Assembly: GCA_013152435.1 (NCBI GenBank)
Contig: JAADGJ010000106.1
Span: 124,918 to 188,917, forward strand
Length of the DNA: 64,000 nucleotides
Source: Chloroflexota bacterium
Lineage (GTDB): Bacteria > Chloroflexota > Anaerolineae > DUEN01
Direction: 5' to 3'
Position numbers and translations under genes: made by a program
Notes under the pieces: generated by a model
What the model was told of the DNA's origin: nothing
Seen by the model: the letters and a program-made list of their open reading frames with translations, nothing else
Database searches by the model: none
Part shown: positions 18,463 to 27,074 of the stretch, piece after piece
Numbering within the stretch: position 1 is the stretch's first letter
Layout of the letters: each line of letters begins with the position of its first letter

Positions 18463-19155
18463 GTGGGAGACGACCGCCAAGCACTGCGTGAGAAGGCGCT
18501 AGAGGTCTTCAAACGGCTCGTCGCGGAGTATGGGAAGCCCACCTGGCGGTCCCGTGGCGATCCGCTCGAGATCCTGGTGGGGACGTTCCTGTCGCAAAAC
18601 ACGTCGGATGTCAACAGCAGCCGGGCGTTCGCGGCGCTCCGGGAGCGCTTCCCTACCTGGGAGGCGGTGATGACCGCCCCGGTCGATGAGGTCGAGGAGG
18701 CCATCCGGCCGGGAGGGCTGGCCCGGAGCAAGGCCCCCCGGATTCAGGCAGCCCTGCGCCGCATCCTGGAGGAACGCGGGGAGCTCTCCCTCAACTTCCT
18801 GGCGGCTATGCCGTTGGAAGAGGCCAAGGCGTGGCTGCAATCGCTCCACGGCGTGGGGGCGAAGACGGCAGCCATCGTGCTGCTGTTCAGCTTCGGGCGC
18901 CCCGTATTCCCCGTGGACACCCACGTCCATCGGATCAGCCGACGGCTGGGGGTCGTCCCCGGCAAAGCGACGCCGGAGCAGACTCAGGAGGTCTGGGAGT
19001 CTCTGGTGCCCTCGGAGATCTTCTACCCGCTCCACATCGATCTGATCCGCCACGGCCGACAGGTGTGCAAAGCCCGAGATCCCCGCTGTCACGTGTGCGT
19101 CCTGCAAGACCTCTGCGACCACTATCAGCAGGCGATCGACGATGGGGAACGCTGA
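18463..19155 (+). CDS. nth: Endonuclease III-type DNA glycosylase/AP lyase
   Basis: Base-excision repair enzyme of about 230 residues that removes oxidised pyrimidines and cuts the abasic site. The helix-hairpin-helix with catalytic lysine is LHGVGAKTAAIV. The catalytic Asp is in VDTHVHRIS. The C-terminal cysteines (CKARDPRCHVCVLQDLC) match the C-x6-C-x2-C-x5-C [4Fe-4S] loop. QNTSDVNS near residue 47 is the usual N-terminal motif. The start is GTG 18463, and no earlier in-frame alternative is convincing. Orthology to nth rather than a sister HhH-GPD subgroup is likely but not proved. Confidence 0.9.
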   Translation: MGDDRQALREKALEVFKRLVAEYGKPTWRSRGDPLEILVGTFLSQNTSDVNSSRAFAALRERFPTWEAVMTAPVDEVEEAIRPGGLARSKAPRIQAALRRILEERGELSLNFLAAMPLEEAKAWLQSLHGVGAKTAAIVLLFSFGRPVFPVDTHVHRISRRLGVVPGKATPEQTQEVWESLVPSEIFYPLHIDLIRHGRQVCKARDPRCHVCVLQDLCDHYQQAIDDGER

Positions 19156-19594
19156 TCCCCCACTCACTCCCTGAAGCCAGCACGCCGATAGCACAAGATA
19201 CGGGCAGGAGACGACCATCCTCGTCCCCTGCGATCCGGGAATACACGCAAACCTCCGGCGGCGTGTCCAAAGATGGTGGAAACGCCGCGAAATAACCCAT
19301 GATGCCCATCGCAAGCCCCCAGGGGTGGCGCGGCGGGAGATCTCGCCGCACGAACACTCCCCTTTCAGCCTGGAACCTGCCCGGCCCGGCCTGATTCGGG
19401 CGAACAAGGCCGGGCACCGTATTTTCACCAAAAAAGGTACACCACCAAACTTCCTCACGTCTGGCATTTGGCATGAGCTTTTGCTATAATGGGCCACGGG
19501 GTCGCATTGGGGCCATCCTGAGCATTCTGCCAGCCAAACGGTTCTCGCTCGTAGGATCCGGCGAGCATCGAAATTCACATCAGGGAGTGCATCC
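19156..19594. other. Intergenic gap with a partial dispersed repeat
   Basis: About 440 bases. The minus strand of 19258-19306 closely resembles the minus strand of 49142-49190 (shared cores such as TTTCCA, ATCTT, GGA and ACGCCGCC in the same order), so it is a fragment of the dispersed repeat described at 49110-49406. The right end holds the promoter at 19482-19490. No gene is supported. Confidence 0.5.
19482..19490 (+). promoter_or_regulatory. Extended -10 promoter for the 19595 operon
   Basis: TGC then TATAAT, with CTGGCA (19461-19466) at 18 bases spacing as a possible -35. Transcription would begin near 19497, about 100 bases before the GTG start. Confidence 0.6.
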
Positions 19595-20071
19595 GTGACA
19601 CGACAATCCAGGCCTGCTCCCAAAGCTGCGCTCGCCTGCGCGGGTTTGCTCGTCGTTCTCCTCGCGTGGGCCATCGCTTCACAGCCGCCCCTGGTGGTTG
19701 CGGATTTCGCCTTCCAATCCCCTCCCGACGCGAACGCGGCCGCCGCCACGGCCACACCGATCCAAAACTCGGCCTTTCAATCGCCCCCACCTATCCAGAC
19801 GCCTGCTTCCACCCCGGCGGAGGAGCCCGCCGCGCCGCAAGGGCAAGAGCCTAAGGAGGCCTCACCGGGGGCCACTCAGCTGCCCAGAGAGGAACAACCA
19901 CTGCCTCTGGAACCTCTCGAGCCCGCCCAGCAAAGCGACCTCGAGATCCTCTTTCGGACCCTGGCTCTCGCCTTCGGATACCTGTGGCTGGGATGTGGGA
20001 TCATCATCCTGATCGCCATCCCCGTGATCCTCTTCTGGCTCGACCGGCGCGGGCGACGCGCCCGCTCCTGA
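19595..20071 (+). CDS. Exported proline-rich protein with C-terminal membrane helix
   Basis: About 158 residues. A hydrophobic N-terminal segment (residues 12-30) looks like a signal peptide. A disordered Ala/Pro/Glu/Gln-rich stretch follows, in which the phrase AFQSPP occurs twice. A C-terminal membrane helix (about 128-150) is followed by a basic tail. This could be a surface spacer or a small membrane partner. The GTG start follows a weak purine run. The mannosyltransferase gene starts 13 bases after its stop, so the two are probably co-transcribed. No family recognised. Confidence 0.6.
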   Translation: MTRQSRPAPKAALACAGLLVVLLAWAIASQPPLVVADFAFQSPPDANAAAATATPIQNSAFQSPPPIQTPASTPAEEPAAPQGQEPKEASPGATQLPREEQPLPLEPLEPAQQSDLEILFRTLALAFGYLWLGCGIIILIAIPVILFWLDRRGRRARS

Positions 20072-20083
20072 GGAGGGAACCGC

Positions 20084-21556
20084 ATGCGCGCGCGGATCAC
20101 CCTTCCAGAGAGGAGCCGGCGCCACGCGGCCATGATCGCGCTCACCTGGCTGGCCTTCGCCTGGCGGGTGTGGGGGCTAACCGCGCAAAGCTTCTGGCGC
20201 GATGAAGTGGACGCGCTGCGGTTCGCCACCCGGCCCTGGCCGGAGATGCTGGCGACGTTCACCAAGCCGGGGGAGAACGGCCCGCTCTTCTTCCTGCTCC
20301 TACGCCCCTGGCTGGCCATAGCCGGCCACAGCGAATACGCGCTGCGGTTCACCGCGGTGTGCGCGGGCGTGGTCGCCGTGCCGCTGGCCATGATCCTGGC
20401 CGCCCGACTCGGCTGGCCCCGAACCGCCAGCCTGGCCGTCGGGCTGTTCATGGCGACGAACCCTTACCTGACGTGGTACAGCCAGGAAGGGAAGATGTAT
20501 GCCCTCATCACCGCGCTGGCCCTGGCCAGCAGCCTGGCCTTCGTGCAGGCGATACGCCGGGGCGGCTACCGGCGATGGGCGCTGTACTGGCTGCTCACCA
20601 CGCTCTGCTTCTATATCCACGTCCTGGCCGTGCTGCTGATCCCGCTGCACCTCCTATGGTTCCTCACCGGTTGGACAACGAGCCGCCATCAATGGCGGGG
20701 GTACGCGATCGCGCTGGCCGGACTGACGCTGCCCTATCTGCCACTGGTGAAATGGCAATATAAGCTGTTGACCGCAAGCTGGTTCAATCCCGGGTTTCCC
20801 TTTCTCCCACTGGACCAGATGGCCACCGTGCTCCTGCTGGCATTCACCCGTGGGTTCTACCCCGTCTCCAACGCGTGGAGCGTGATGCCCGCCGTCTTCC
20901 TGGCCCTGGCCGGCCTCTGGATCGGGCACGATCGGATCAGGCGCTTCGGGGTTCCTCCCCTGGCATGGCTGACCCTGTGGCTTCTATTCCCGGCACTGGC
21001 CCTGTTCGCCATCTCGCTACGGGTCCCGCTGTTCACCGATCGCTACCTGATCTGGATCGCGCCGGCGCTGTGGCTGCTGGCCGGGCTGGGCGTCGCCGCG
21101 GTGAGGCCGTACAGCCGATGGATCGCCCTGCTGGCTCTGGGCAGCGTCATCGCGCTGAACCTGCAGGCCACAGCCTACCACATCCACACCCCGATCAAAT
21201 CGGATTTCCGACAGGCCACGGCCTGGGTGGAGCAACAACGCCAGCCGGAGGAGGCCGTGATGTTGCTCATGCCCTACCTCCGTTACACGTACACGTACTA
21301 CGCGGGCCATGACGTGCCCCTCGTCGAGCCCCCCTACACCAACGCCGGAATGACGCCCGAGCAGGTGGACGACGAGATGCGTCACCGGCTGGCCGGGCGA
21401 CAGGGAGTTTGGCTCGTCATCTCGGAGGAGGAGATGTGGGACCGCCGAGGGCTGGTGCGCGCCTGGCTGGACGAGCATGCGGAGGCCATCGCCCGCAAGA
21501 GCTTCGCCCGTGTGGAGGTGATCCACTACCGCCTGAACTCGCTCGAGGAGAAGTAG
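20084..21556 (+). CDS. GT39/ArnT-type glycosyltransferase (polyprenyl-phosphate sugar donor)
   Basis: About 490 residues with 10-12 predicted membrane helices and a periplasmic C-terminal part. The first loop has FWRDEVDALRFATRPW, containing the Asp-Glu pair that is the catalytic motif of protein O-mannosyltransferase and ArnT relatives (GT-C fold). NPYLTWYSQEGKMYALI is the next conserved segment. It would transfer a sugar from a polyprenyl phosphate to a lipid or protein outside the membrane. RBS GGAGGGA precedes ATG 20084. Confidence 0.88.
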   Translation: MRARITLPERSRRHAAMIALTWLAFAWRVWGLTAQSFWRDEVDALRFATRPWPEMLATFTKPGENGPLFFLLLRPWLAIAGHSEYALRFTAVCAGVVAVPLAMILAARLGWPRTASLAVGLFMATNPYLTWYSQEGKMYALITALALASSLAFVQAIRRGGYRRWALYWLLTTLCFYIHVLAVLLIPLHLLWFLTGWTTSRHQWRGYAIALAGLTLPYLPLVKWQYKLLTASWFNPGFPFLPLDQMATVLLLAFTRGFYPVSNAWSVMPAVFLALAGLWIGHDRIRRFGVPPLAWLTLWLLFPALALFAISLRVPLFTDRYLIWIAPALWLLAGLGVAAVRPYSRWIALLALGSVIALNLQATAYHIHTPIKSDFRQATAWVEQQRQPEEAVMLLMPYLRYTYTYYAGHDVPLVEPPYTNAGMTPEQVDDEMRHRLAGRQGVWLVISEEEMWDRRGLVRAWLDEHAEAIARKSFARVEVIHYRLNSLEEK

Positions 21557-21773
21557 GCGCCGCACGCAGGTGAGATGGGGAGTCGCGAAGAAGGACTCTG
21601 CCGTAACCGACGATCCCCCTCCTGGGAGGGCCCAAAAGGGCCTGTCCGGACGGGGACGATCACGAACCACTCCTGTTCATGGGCAGACGGTGGGTGAGAT
21701 CTTCCACCATTCCTGGCTCAGACGGAGTCGAAGCCGGGAATAACAGGCCAGGGGCAGGGAAAGGAGCGATGCG

Positions 21774-22598
21774 ATGTTGGCTCGTCTCGTAGATCGGCTC
21801 ACGCACTGGTGGCGCCCTCGCCCTCGTCGCGTAGGACTGGCCCTCAGCGGCGGGGCCGTGCGCGGTATCACACACATCGGCGTCCTGGAGGTGCTGGAGG
21901 AAGCTCACGTCCCCATCCATTGCATCGCCGGGGTGAGCGCGGGGGCAGCCGTGGGGGCGGTCTACGCCGCCGGGGTGCCCGCCTCACAACTGGAGGACCT
22001 GGCCCTGCAACTGCGTTGGACGCACATCAGCCGCGTGCGCCGCCCCCGCCTTGGGTTGCTGGACATCAGCCCGCTGGAGGATTACATCAACGAGGTCCTC
22101 GGCGCCCAACTGACCTTCGCGGACCTGCGTATCCCCTTCGCCGCGGTGGCCGCTGACATCGTGGCCAGCGAGCTGATCGTCCTACGGGAGGGGCTGGTGG
22201 CGCCGGCCGTACGCGCGAGCTGCTCCGTGCCCACCATCTTCAGCCCCGCCCGGCTGGACGGTCGCCTGCTGGTGGATGGCGGGATCCTCAACAACCTGCC
22301 CGTGTCCGTAGCCCGCAGCCTGGGGGCCGACTACGTGATCGCCGTCGACCTGCTGCCTCGGGGCGCGCTGCAACGGGAGCCGAGGCATCTGCTCGAAATG
22401 CTGACGGCGACCATCTACACGCTCATGCGGGCCACCCACTTTGAAACCGAGCAAGCCGACTGCCTGATCCAGCCGCAGATCACCCACCTGAGCCTGATCG
22501 ACTTCTCCGATGCTTCCGCCCTGTTGGAGGCGGGGCGCGAGGCCGCCCGAGCGGCGCTTCCCCAGATCCGGCGGGATCTGAACCTTCCCCCAGCATAG
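21774..22598 (+). CDS. Patatin-like phospholipase (RssA-type)
   Basis: About 274 residues. The oxyanion loop is GGAVRG (residues 26-31), the nucleophile S55 is in GVSAG, and the second catalytic residue D168 is in VDGG. The Ser-Asp dyad is therefore complete. It is similar in length to bacterial RssA/YlbK proteins, which act as lipid acyl hydrolases. No signal peptide, so probably cytoplasmic. AAAGGAG lies just before the ATG. It appears to be a single-gene unit. Confidence 0.93.
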   Translation: MLARLVDRLTHWWRPRPRRVGLALSGGAVRGITHIGVLEVLEEAHVPIHCIAGVSAGAAVGAVYAAGVPASQLEDLALQLRWTHISRVRRPRLGLLDISPLEDYINEVLGAQLTFADLRIPFAAVAADIVASELIVLREGLVAPAVRASCSVPTIFSPARLDGRLLVDGGILNNLPVSVARSLGADYVIAVDLLPRGALQREPRHLLEMLTATIYTLMRATHFETEQADCLIQPQITHLSLIDFSDASALLEAGREAARAALPQIRRDLNLPPA

Positions 22599-22660
22599 CG
22601 ATAGGCAACTCGCCAACCGGGACGGCCGATAGGGATCTCGACTCCCCATCGGCACCGCTG

Positions 22661-22669
22661 TGGTATAAT
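22661..22669 (+). promoter_or_regulatory. Extended -10 promoter upstream of the hpnK-like gene
   Basis: TGG then TATAAT, with no convincing -35. It lies 450 bases before the next gene, with the repeat element in between. Confidence 0.4.
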
Positions 22670-22713
22670 CCCCCATGGGACCCAAGCCGCTTTCTCCAGG
22701 CGCACTCTCAGCG

Positions 22714-22945
22714 CGTGTCTGAAAAATCACCGATAAGATGTCTGAGGGTCCCCCTCAACGGCCAGCTCCACAGGGGGAGGTGTGGAGGGGAACCCCCTCC
22801 ACGGAAGTCCCACTTTTCCGGCCTGCACCTGTCCTTCTCGGCCCTTTCCGCAGAGATCTGGGCCGAGATCGGGCAGATCGAAGGCGGAAGAAGGGCTTTT
22901 TCCGGAGGGGCTTCGCGCGGCATTCCCCCCACCACAACGGACGGG
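22714..22945 (+). repeat. Dispersed intergenic repeat, copy 1
   Basis: The left end reads GTGTCTGAAAAAT. The core from about 22790 to 22930 matches the copy at 49230-49375 base by base over long runs, including CCCACTTTTCCGGCC and CTTCTCGGCCCTTTCCG. It contains several short inverted repeats and has no credible protein. It behaves like a non-autonomous (MITE-like) element. Confidence 0.75.
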
Positions 22946-23118
22946 ACGTAGAAGGCATATCCATTCTGTGGACACAACTTGCTCCCGGGCTTGCATCCGA
23001 ACGCACTTCTCGCCCCCTCATTCGCGAAAGCTCTGAGAGCCTGCAACTCACACACCGATAGCGAACAAATACAGAGAGAGGCCCGCACCCACACGCGATA
23101 CCCAAGGGATGTGAGCAT

Positions 23119-23964
23119 GTGATGCAAGTAATCCTGAACGCCGACGACTTTGGCCGTTCGCAGCCCATCAATCAGGCCATTCTACGGGCACACCAGGAGG
23201 GAGTGCTCACCAGCGCCAGCCTGATGGTGGGCGGCGAGGCATTCGAGGCGGCGATCGCCCTGGCGCGGCAGACGCCCACGCTGGCCGTGGGACTCCACAT
23301 CACCCTGGTAGACGGTCCCCCCGCACTCCCCCCTTCGGAGATCCCTCACCTGGTTGACGACCGGGGGCGCTTTCCCAACGCGCCGGTGCAGCTCGGATTG
23401 CGCTACCTGTTGAGCCAAGATGCCCAACAGGAACTCGCACGGGAGCTATCCGCCCAATTTGAGCGCTTCGCCGCCACGGGCCTCCCCCTCGCACACGTGG
23501 ACGGCCACCAACACATGCACCTGCACCCCGTCGTGCTCCGTCTGTTGCTCCCCCTGGCGGAGCGCTATGGCGCGCGTGGCCTCCGCCTGCCTCGCGACGA
23601 TCTTCGGCTTGCTCTGAGCTATGATCGCCGGCGAGCAGGGATCAAGATCCTATGGGCCGTCATCTTCGGCCCGCTCTGCCGCTGGGCTCAAAAGCAGCTG
23701 CAAGGACATTCGCTGCTCACCACGCATCGGGTATATGGCCTGATGCAAAGCGGAAAGATGGAGACAGGCTACGTCGTAAAAGTGCTACGCCAGCTCGACG
23801 TGCCCACCGCCGAGTTGTATTTCCACCCTACCACAGGCCCCAGACAAGAGGCATTCGGCCCCAACCCCAGCGATCTGGCCACGCTGCTGAGCCCAGCCGT
23901 GCGAGAGGTGATCCGGGAGCGAGGTCTACGCCTGACCAACTATCTGGCTCTCCAAGAAGGTTAA
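23119..23964 (+). CDS. hpnK: ChbG/HpnK-type carbohydrate deacetylase (YdjC family)
   Basis: About 281 residues. NADDFGRSQ gives the metal-binding Asp pair, GLHITLV and HVDGHQHMHLHP the metal-binding histidines, so the deacetylase site is complete. HpnK removes the acetyl group from N-acetylglucosaminyl-bacteriohopanetetrol; ChbG acts on chitobiose. The HpnI-like glycosyltransferase gene begins 5 bases after its stop, which favours the HpnK role. Start is GTG 23119 or ATG 23122. Whether the acceptor is a hopanoid is inference, as no hopanoid synthesis gene is in view. Confidence 0.85.
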   Translation: MMQVILNADDFGRSQPINQAILRAHQEGVLTSASLMVGGEAFEAAIALARQTPTLAVGLHITLVDGPPALPPSEIPHLVDDRGRFPNAPVQLGLRYLLSQDAQQELARELSAQFERFAATGLPLAHVDGHQHMHLHPVVLRLLLPLAERYGARGLRLPRDDLRLALSYDRRRAGIKILWAVIFGPLCRWAQKQLQGHSLLTTHRVYGLMQSGKMETGYVVKVLRQLDVPTAELYFHPTTGPRQEAFGPNPSDLATLLSPAVREVIRERGLRLTNYLALQEG

Positions 23965-23968
23965 GGGC

Positions 23969-25726
23969 ATGCTGAGGACAGCGTTTGCGTTGTTCACCTT
24001 TGTCAGCTGGATCTATTGGCTGGTCGCCTGGTGGCACGTCCGGGCCTTCTTCCGAGACCCGTCGGAGCCAGATCACGACTTCGCTCCACCCGTGTCCATC
24101 CTGAAGCCCATCAAGGGTTTAGACGCTCAAGCGTACCAAAATTTCGCCAGCTTCTGTCAACAGGATTATCCCGACTTTGAGCTGATATTCGGCGTGGCGG
24201 ATTCATCCGACCCGGCCGTGCCGATCGTCCAACGACTCCAGCGAGACTTCCCGCAGCACAATATCCGATTGATCGTCACACCCGCCATCGGGACGAACCC
24301 CAAAGCCAGTATCCTGCACGGCCTAGCCGCCCAGGCACGCCACGAGACGCTGGTGATCAGCGACAGTGACATCCGGGTCTCCTCGGATTACCTGCGACGG
24401 GTGGTAGCCCCACTGGCCGATGCGCGCATCGGCCTGGTCACCTGCCTCTACCGAGGAGAGGCAGCCTTAAACCTGACCGCCCGTCTGGAGGCTCTGCACA
24501 TGGGCGTCACCTTTCTGCCTTCTGTGGTCGTCGCCCGCAAGCTCCTGGACATGCGCTTTGCCCTGGGTGCGACGATGGTCCTCCAACGCGAAACCCTGGC
24601 ACACATAGGCGGGTTTGCCGCCGTGGCCGATTACCTGGCCGATGACTATCAGGTGGGAGCACGGGTCGCAGCATTGGGGCTACGAGTACATCTGTCCAAC
24701 TACGTCGTGAGGAGCATCTTGGGAGCAACAAGCTTCCGGGAACAATGGGATCGGGAGACGCGCTGGGCCCGTTGCATCCGGGTCAGCCGGCCATGGGAAT
24801 ATCCGGGACTGCTGCTCACCTTCAGCACCCCGCTGGCCATCGCCTTCGCCCTCGCCACCCGCCTTGCACCGGAGGGACAGCAGGTGCTGACGATCTCCCT
24901 GCTCTTACGCTGGCTGGTGGCATGGCAGGTGACCCACTACACCGACGATCGTGAATCACGCAAATGGCTGATCCTTCTGCCCATACGGGACATGTTGAGT
25001 GTACTGATCTGGTGTGCCGGCGCAATGGGCAGACAGGTGACGTGGCGAGGAGAGCGATTCGCGCTGACCGCCGATGGCCGCCTGCACCCTCTACCACGGG
25101 CGACACACAAGATCCCCTCTTCGGCCCTAAGGTGGACCATACGAGGGCTGGATGCCCTGCTACGCCGCTGCTATCACATCCAGGAATTCAGTCAGGAAGA
25201 GGATTGCATCCTTCGCATCGCCCTACACAAGAGCGACGAGGAGGTCTTGCTATCCGACGGCACCCGGGTCCTCCCCGGGGATCTCATCGGCGAACTGCAC
25301 CTGTGGAACGAGCACATCCCGCCCATGCCGCCCGAAGGACCGGATCTCATCTGGGCGTTCACCTTCCGACGCCGGATGGCCCGCTCCCTGGCCGCGCTGG
25401 CCGCTTACGTGGAATCCGACCCTCGCTTCCGAGACGTCAAAGCCTTCCGGGGAATCCTGGCTATCGGAAGCGGAGACGGGCTAGCGCAAGCAGCCCGCGC
25501 GGCGGATCGTTGGGGGTTTGACCTGTTGGACCAACAGGAGCCCGCTGGGCTCCTCACCCGGTTCCTGAGTTTTTGGCAGAAACTCTACACCTGGGGGATA
25601 ATCTGGACGTTCAACCCAAGCAGCCTGAATGGGAAAAACCTGCGGCGGCTGAAACACAGACGATTCTGGATCTCCCGTAAGCAACTACTCGATCGTTACG
25701 GCACCGGCAGGGATCCATCATCATGA
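23969..25726 (+). CDS. hpnI: HpnI-like (GT21) glycosyltransferase with extra C-terminal YkoP-like domain
   Basis: About 585 residues. An N-terminal membrane helix (residues 1-22) is followed by a ceramide-glucosyltransferase-type catalytic domain: VSILKPIKGLDA, a DSDIRVS donor motif, DYLADDYQ, and RETRWARCIR (RxxRW-type acceptor motif). Membrane helices lie at about 275-345. HpnI proteins stop near residue 390. Here about 180 more residues follow (from ALRWTIRGLDALLRRCYHI), with DGTRVLPGDLIGELHLWNEHI and SDPRFRDVKAFRGILAI; this resembles the YkoP-type domain of Bacillus and some polysaccharide deacetylases. That assignment is from memory of the family and is only moderate. Likely role: sugar transfer to a membrane lipid, with the neighbouring deacetylase acting on the product. 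Confidence 0.85.
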   Translation: MLRTAFALFTFVSWIYWLVAWWHVRAFFRDPSEPDHDFAPPVSILKPIKGLDAQAYQNFASFCQQDYPDFELIFGVADSSDPAVPIVQRLQRDFPQHNIRLIVTPAIGTNPKASILHGLAAQARHETLVISDSDIRVSSDYLRRVVAPLADARIGLVTCLYRGEAALNLTARLEALHMGVTFLPSVVVARKLLDMRFALGATMVLQRETLAHIGGFAAVADYLADDYQVGARVAALGLRVHLSNYVVRSILGATSFREQWDRETRWARCIRVSRPWEYPGLLLTFSTPLAIAFALATRLAPEGQQVLTISLLLRWLVAWQVTHYTDDRESRKWLILLPIRDMLSVLIWCAGAMGRQVTWRGERFALTADGRLHPLPRATHKIPSSALRWTIRGLDALLRRCYHIQEFSQEEDCILRIALHKSDEEVLLSDGTRVLPGDLIGELHLWNEHIPPMPPEGPDLIWAFTFRRRMARSLAALAAYVESDPRFRDVKAFRGILAIGSGDGLAQAARAADRWGFDLLDQQEPAGLLTRFLSFWQKLYTWGIIWTFNPSSLNGKNLRRLKHRRFWISRKQLLDRYGTGRDPSS

Positions 25727-25789
25727 GACGCTCGGAGAGGACGCCACAACGTCCTCATCCCCAATCCATCACGCGACGAGGGACAAGCC

Positions 25790-26962
25790 ATGTTAGAACA
25801 AGCCCGCGCCTTACACGAACGCATCCGCTCCTTGCGCCGAGAGATCCACATGCACCCCGAGCTGGGGTTCGAGGAGCACCGCACGGCGGAGTTGATCACC
25901 CGCACGCTGTCCGAGCTTGGCATCCCCTATGAGACGGGGATCGCGAAGACCGGCGTGGTCGCCACCATCGGCCGGGGAGACGGCCCCGTGGTGGCCCTGA
26001 GGGCCGATATGGACGCGTTGCCCATCCCGGAGGCCAACGACGTGCCCTACCGTTCGCAGGAAGAGGGGAAGATGCACGCCTGCGGCCATGACGCCCACAC
26101 GGCCATGCTGCTGGGCGCCGCCATGCTGCTGAAGGCCATCGAAGATTCGCTGCCAGGCCGGGTCCGGCTGCTCTTCCAGCCGTCCGAGGAGGGACAGGAC
26201 GACGAGGGGAAGTCCGGAGGCCTGCGCATGGTCGAGGAAGGGGCGCTGGACGGCGTCGACGTGGTGTTTGGGCTGCACGTGGACACGGACTCCGAGGTCG
26301 GGACCGTCGGCGTGCGCTCCGGTCCGATGCAGGCGGCCGCGGACGCCTTCGACATGGATGTGCTGGGCCGGGCGGCGCACGGCGCACATCCGGACCGCGG
26401 CGTGGACGCCATCGTCCTGGCCGCTCACGTGGTACATGCGATCAACCAGATCGTCTCCCGCCGGCTGGACCCCATGGACCCGGGCGTGATCACCATCGGC
26501 GTGATCCAGGGCGGGATGAAGGAGAACATCGTCTGCGACCGTGTGAACCTGTGGGGCACGATCCGCAGCTTGACGGAGGAGACGCGCCAGTTGCTCTGGA
26601 AAGAGATCGAGCGAGCGGGCGAGGCGGCCCGCGCCCTGGACGGCGACTACCGGCTGCAGATCAAGCCCGGCTACCCGCCCACCGTGAACGACGAGCGAGC
26701 GGCCGCCTTCGTGCGCCAGGTGGCGGAGGCGATGCTGGGCGCCGATCGTGTATATGAGGCGCCCATCAGTATGGGAGCCGAGGACTTCAGCTACATGGCC
26801 CGAGCGGTCCCCGGCTGCTTCTTCCGCCTCGGCGTGCGGACGCCGGGGGAGCCGATTCGCGCCGGCCACAGCACGACGTTCGACATCGACGAGGATGCGC
26901 TGCCCGTGGGGACGGCCATGCTGGCGGAACTCGCCCGGCGCTGGCTGGCGGAGCAGAAGTAG
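25790..26962 (+). CDS. M20-family amidohydrolase (IAA-amino acid/hippurate hydrolase type)
   Basis: About 390 residues. [11 protein letters not shown] and [11 protein letters not shown] hold the zinc-binding and catalytic residues; LLFQPSEE supplies the general base Glu and a metal ligand. The dimerisation domain is inserted at about residues 185-300, and the last metal His is in [19 protein letters not shown]. Members hydrolyse N-acyl amino acids such as N-acetyl-diaminopimelate, hippurate or indoleacetyl conjugates. The substrate is not predictable. It is separated from the oxidoreductase gene by 112 bases. Confidence 0.92.
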   Translation: MLEQARALHERIRSLRREIHMHPELGFEEHRTAELITRTLSELGIPYETGIAKTGVVATIGRGDGPVVALRADMDALPIPEANDVPYRSQEEGKMHACGHDAHTAMLLGAAMLLKAIEDSLPGRVRLLFQPSEEGQDDEGKSGGLRMVEEGALDGVDVVFGLHVDTDSEVGTVGVRSGPMQAAADAFDMDVLGRAAHGAHPDRGVDAIVLAAHVVHAINQIVSRRLDPMDPGVITIGVIQGGMKENIVCDRVNLWGTIRSLTEETRQLLWKEIERAGEAARALDGDYRLQIKPGYPPTVNDERAAAFVRQVAEAMLGADRVYEAPISMGAEDFSYMARAVPGCFFRLGVRTPGEPIRAGHSTTFDIDEDALPVGTAMLAELARRWLAEQK

Positions 26963-26965
26963 GGA

Positions 26966-26979
26966 CGAACGATCGTTCG
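26966..26979. promoter_or_regulatory. Perfect 14-bp palindrome
   Basis: CGAACGATCGTTCG lies four bases after the M20 stop codon. An uninterrupted palindrome of this kind is a typical repressor site shape, but it could also be a chance or REP-like sequence. A second AT-richer hairpin (CGCGAAAAG with CTTTTCACG) follows near 27021-27042. Confidence 0.35.
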
Positions 26980-27074
26980 CCCATGGCACCAACCGAACGG
27001 CACAGGAGGTTTTTCCCCTTTCGCGAAAAGGCTTCTTTTCACGCCTTTGTTCATAGGTAGGAACAGGCGTCACA

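Larger units (their letters stand above)
22599..23118. other. Gap carrying a promoter and a long dispersed-repeat copy
   Basis: About 520 bases without a gene. An extended -10 (22661-22669) is followed by the repeat copy at 22714-22945. The remaining 170 bases before the HpnK-like gene show no recognised feature. Confidence 0.5.

Noticed and set aside
19461..19490. Sigma-54 promoter (TGGCATG with TTTGCT)
   Set aside because: The GG-to-GC spacing is one base too long, and the same place has a good extended -10 box.
22727..23061. Several short frames inside the dispersed repeat
   Set aside because: They appear in all frames, have no ribosome-binding sites and follow repeat boundaries, not protein conservation.
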